From: Pedobacter sp. Bi126 | GTDB lineage: Bacteria; Bacteroidota; Bacteroidia; Sphingobacteriales; Sphingobacteriaceae | Direction: 5' to 3' | Assembly (NCBI RefSeq): GCF_918698245.1 | Contig: NZ_CAKKMS010000008.1 | Span: forward strand, 124,001 to 188,000 | Length of the DNA: 64,000 nt | Shown here: in pieces, positions 61,100 through 64,000 of the stretch | Numbering within the stretch: position 1 is the first letter of the stretch | Layout of the letters: each line of letters starts with the position of its first letter | Position numbers and translations under genes: made by a program | Notes under the pieces: model-generated | Seen by the model: only the letters and a program-made list of their open reading frames with translations | Told to the model about the DNA's origin: nothing | Database searches by the model: none

Positions 61100-63520
61100 T
61101 TAAAAAAATGCGGGGTATTTAGTTGGATTTGCATCGTGCATCATCTGATAAATAGTTTCAATTACATCATCAACCGATGGTTTACTGAAATAATCACCAT
61201 CAGATCCAAATGGCGGGCGGTGTGCTTTAGCCGATAATGTTTTCGGCTGACCATCTAAATGGAAATAACCTTTTTGCTCTTCGAGTACTTTTTGCAGGAT
61301 ATATGCAGATGCACCTCCAGGAACATCTTCATCTACAACCAGTAATTTATTGGTTTTGGCAAGGGAGTTTACACAAACCTGAGTGGTATCGAAAGGTAAT
61401 AATGTTTGTGGATCAATAATTTCTACAGAAATGCCCAATAAGCTCAATTCTTCTGCGGCTTCCTGAACAATTCTTAACGAAGACCCGTAAGATACTACTG
61501 TTATATCCGTTCCTTCTTCTAAAACCTCTGCTTTACCTAATGGAACCGTAAAATCGCCAACATTAGTTGGTAGTTTTTCTTTAAGTCGGTAACCATTTAA
61601 GCACTCAATTACTACAGCAGGCTCATCAGCCCTAAAAAGGGTGTTGTACATGCCTGCAGCTTGAGTCATATTTCTTGGTACGCATAAATGCATCCCCCTT
61701 AAAGCACCTAAAATCATGCTGATTGGTGAACCTGAATGCCAGATTCCTTCTAATCGATGGCCACGGGTACGCACAATAACAGGTGCTTTTTGAATTCCTT
61801 TGGTTCGGTATGATAGTGATGCTAAATCGTCGCTGAGTACATTTAGTGCAAAAATTAAATAATCAAGATACTGTATTTCGGCAATTGGTTTTAAGCCCCT
61901 CATGGCCAAACCAATGCCTTGCCCCATAATGGTCATTTCTCTAATTCCAGTATCGGTAATCCTCAACTCACCATATTTGGCCTGTAAACCTGCAAAACCT
62001 TGATTTACATCGCCAATATTTCCTAAATCTTCTCCGAAAGCCACTAACCGTGGATCGCGGGCAAAGTTTTCGTTAAAGCAGGCATTAAGCACTTCCCTAC
62101 CGTCGACCATTTTTGATTGTTCATCATATGCCGCGTTAACGACTGCAATCATATCCGGACTTTCTTTGCCATCAGTATGCAGTTTAGAGTTATAACGGTC
62201 GTGATTAGCCTTAGCCTGCTGTTTATACCAGGCTAACAGTTCATTGCGTTCGGGAGAATTAAAACTAGCCGATAAACGGATGGCTTTTCGCACAGCCGTG
62301 AACACTTCCCTGCGTTGTGCATCGGCAGTTGAGGCTAGATTTGCAGCGATTCTAGCCAGTTCCGGTTGATGTTTAGCTACACCACCAATTAAATCAACCA
62401 CTTGTTTTTGTTCGGGTTTAATGCTATCCAAAAACTCATTCCAAGCTTCTTTTTGTGCATTGCGTACAAAAACCTTTGCGTCTTTTTCAACCGCTGCAAT
62501 TTCCTCTTCGGTTGCTACTGCCGAATCGAGCATCCAGGCACGCATTTTCAGGATGCAATCGTGTTCGGTTTCCCAAGCTAAACGGTCCTTTGATTTATAC
62601 CTTTCGTGCGAGCCAGAGGTAGAGTGCCCCTGAGGCTGAGTAAGTTCGGTAACATGAATTAAAACAGGTACATGTTCATCTCTACATACATTTATTGCTT
62701 TTTCATACACCTCGCATAAAGCTGGATAATCCCAGCCCTTTACTTTATAAATTTCATATCCTGGTTGATCAGGCTCACGCTGAAAACCTTTTAAAACTTC
62801 AGAAATATCTTCTTTTGTAGTTTGATATTTTGCCGGAACTGAAATGCCATAAGCATCATCCCAAATTGAGATGGCCATGGGTATCTGCAATACACCTGCG
62901 GCATTAATGGCTTCAAAAAACACGCCTTCAGAAGTCGAGGCATTACCAATGGTACCAAAAGCAACTTCATTTCCGTTAACCGAAAAGTGTTTTAAATAAT
63001 CCAGTTCCTTATTTTGCCTAAATAATTTAGAAGCATAAGCTAAGCCTACCAAACGGGCCATTTGGCCACCGGTAGGAGAAATATCTGACGAACAGTTTTT
63101 AATCTGCGTTAAGTCGTTCCAGCTTCCATCTTCATTAACTGATTTTGTTGCAAAATGGCAGTTCATTTGCCTTCCACCTGAAAATGGATCGGCCCCGTCA
63201 GTTGGATTGGCATAAAGCTGTGCGAAGAATTCTTTAATGGTAGAAATTCCCGTTGCAAAGGCAAAAGTTTGATCGCGGTAATAGCCCGAGCGCCAATCGC
63301 CGTTTTTAAAAGCTTTCGCCATAGCCACCTGGGGTACCTCTTTTCCATCGCCAAAAATACCAAATTTAGCCTTCCCTGTTAATACTTCTCTACGGCCTAA
63401 AACACTGGCCTGCCTACTTTCAAAGGCTATTTTATAGTCATTTATAACGATAGATTTAAAATCATTAAAACTGAGTTCGGAAGCATCAATAGTGTTGGTC
63501 ATCAATTTTTCATTCGGCAT
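61100..63520 (-). CDS. Branched-chain 2-oxoacid dehydrogenase E1, alpha and beta fused
   Basis: About 806 residues from the ATG at 63520 (MPNEKLMTNTIDAS); an ATG at 63502 is also possible, while the longer frame begins with TTG. N-terminal E1 alpha-type thiamine diphosphate domain (about 20-400): GNASTSEGVFFEAINAAGVL, SIWDDAYGISVPAKY, PQGHSTSGSHERY. C-terminal E1 beta-type domain (about 470-806): VAFGEDLGNIGDVNQGFAGL, ITDTGIREMTIMGQGIGLAM, RTRGHRLEGIWHSGSP. It decarboxylates branched-chain 2-oxoacids and transfers the acyl group to lipoyl E2. E2 and E3 are not in the window. Fused E1 is usual in Bacteroidetes. Confidence 0.92.
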   Translation of the reverse strand: MPNEKLMTNTIDASELSFNDFKSIVINDYKIAFESRQASVLGRREVLTGKAKFGIFGDGKEVPQVAMAKAFKNGDWRSGYYRDQTFAFATGISTIKEFFAQLYANPTDGADPFSGGRQMNCHFATKSVNEDGSWNDLTQIKNCSSDISPTGGQMARLVGLAYASKLFRQNKELDYLKHFSVNGNEVAFGTIGNASTSEGVFFEAINAAGVLQIPMAISIWDDAYGISVPAKYQTTKEDISEVLKGFQREPDQPGYEIYKVKGWDYPALCEVYEKAINVCRDEHVPVLIHVTELTQPQGHSTSGSHERYKSKDRLAWETEHDCILKMRAWMLDSAVATEEEIAAVEKDAKVFVRNAQKEAWNEFLDSIKPEQKQVVDLIGGVAKHQPELARIAANLASTADAQRREVFTAVRKAIRLSASFNSPERNELLAWYKQQAKANHDRYNSKLHTDGKESPDMIAVVNAAYDEQSKMVDGREVLNACFNENFARDPRLVAFGEDLGNIGDVNQGFAGLQAKYGELRITDTGIREMTIMGQGIGLAMRGLKPIAEIQYLDYLIFALNVLSDDLASLSYRTKGIQKAPVIVRTRGHRLEGIWHSGSPISMILGALRGMHLCVPRNMTQAAGMYNTLFRADEPAVVIECLNGYRLKEKLPTNVGDFTVPLGKAEVLEEGTDITVVSYGSSLRIVQEAAEELSLLGISVEIIDPQTLLPFDTTQVCVNSLAKTNKLLVVDEDVPGGASAYILQKVLEEQKGYFHLDGQPKTLSAKAHRPPFGSDGDYFSKPSVDDVIETIYQMMHDANPTKYPAFF

Positions 63521-63623
63521 AGTAATCAAAGATTGGTTGCGGCAAATATATACAAAATTAAAAGTTTGCCTTTATCCTAGATTGTAAAATTATATATGGA
63601 TTTGTAAAATATATTTGGAATAG

Positions 63624-63654
63624 TTTTTGTTTTAATATGAAAACATTAAATTTG
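63624..63654 (+). promoter_or_regulatory. Promoter of the DUF1573 gene
   Basis: TTTTTG (63624-63629), 17 bases, then TAAATTTG (63647-63654), which matches TAnnTTTG. It lies 36 bases upstream of the ATG at 63691 and diverges from the E1 gene. Confidence 0.6.
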
Positions 63655-63690
63655 TTTTAGAATTAAAAAAAATAATTACAACCACATAAC

Positions 63691-64000
63691 ATGAAAAAGA
63701 TCTTAGTATTATTCGCTTTTGTTTTAGGTTTAGGTATTGCTGTAAATGCACAAACTAAACCTGCAGAGTTTAAATTTGAATCGGAAACTCACGATTTCGG
63801 TAAAATCGTTTTAAACAAACCAGTAACTTACGATTTCAAATACACCAATATTGGCGAAGAGCCATTAATTATTACCAAAGCTGAAGCAAGTTGTGGATGT
63901 ACAGTACCTAAATACACTTCTACCCCATTGAAAAAAGGAGAAACTGGTGTAATTTCAGTAACCTTTAACGCTGCTGCTGGTCCATCAACTTTTTCAAAAG
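63691..64000 (+). CDS. DUF1573 family secreted protein (cut by the window edge)
   Basis: Open from the ATG at 63691 to the window end, 103 codons visible. Signal peptide (KKILVLFAFVLGLGIAVNAQ), then the DUF1573 immunoglobulin-like domain with FESETHDFGKIVLNKPVTYD, FKYTNIGEEPLIITKAEASC and the conserved CGCTVP. These small periplasmic proteins are abundant in Bacteroidetes; function unknown. The 3' end is missing, so length and completeness cannot be judged. Confidence 0.9.
   Translation, partial: MKKILVLFAFVLGLGIAVNAQTKPAEFKFESETHDFGKIVLNKPVTYDFKYTNIGEEPLIITKAEASCGCTVPKYTSTPLKKGETGVISVTFNAAAGPSTFSK

Overview
The window looks like a chromosomal segment of a Bacteroidetes species, most probably Sphingobacteriaceae and Pedobacter-like. 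It carries two SusC/SusD outer-membrane uptake pairs, a one-chain alpha-beta branched-chain 2-oxoacid dehydrogenase E1, a LytTR response regulator beside a TPR histidine kinase, and DUF1573, S41 and PorT-like proteins. Its clearest promoters have the Bacteroidetes form (TTG, then TAnnTTTG). The species is inferred; no rRNA is present. One tRNA (anticodon CAT) was found.

Region 1 (1-17.9 kb). A carbohydrate-use locus lies mostly on the minus strand: SusC, SusD, two six-hairpin-type glycosidases, then further on a TIM-barrel sugar isomerase/epimerase and a ROK sugar kinase. A GntR regulator with a sugar-binding-type domain and a sodium:solute symporter run divergently. Between the two parts sits a two-gene RNA-repair cassette: an ATP-dependent RNA ligase overlapping an HD phosphoesterase/polynucleotide kinase.

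Region 2 (17.9-23.2 kb). Small stress and regulatory genes, then a chromate module: a ChrB-like domain fused to an AraC helix-turn-helix, ChrA, and a small envelope protein. An M57-type lipoprotein protease follows.

Region 3 (23.5-31.9 kb). A SusCD pair with a Ca2+-dependent phosphoinositide phospholipase C, an alkaline phosphatase and a PHP metallohydrolase. I read this as a locus for taking phosphate from phospholipids or inositol phosphates rather than a glycan locus.

Region 4 (32-43.4 kb). Accessory and decaying DNA: an S41 protease, then a 1-kb stretch next to the tRNA with gene remnants and iteron-like repeats. After a Pif1-type helicase and an Hsp70 homologue comes a tandem repeat that has copied the end of the hsp70 gene. 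Next are remnants of a sulfatase/formylglycine-enzyme operon, an AraC regulator, and a run of five cold-shock-domain proteins of which only one keeps both RNA-binding motifs.

Region 5 (43.6-64 kb). Mostly housekeeping: a multidomain PQQ-type sugar dehydrogenase, HAD phosphatase, Mpo1-like protein, proline dehydrogenase, S4 protein, aroB, a sterol-desaturase-type hydroxylase, and an aromatic amino acid cluster (pheA, DAHP synthase/chorismate mutase, aroA, aroC). pheA is preceded by a textbook-like attenuator: promoter, Phe/Tyr-rich 20-codon leader peptide, antiterminator arm and terminator. The end holds a LytTR regulator and TPR kinase (tail to tail), the fused E1 gene, and the start of a DUF1573 gene cut by the window edge.
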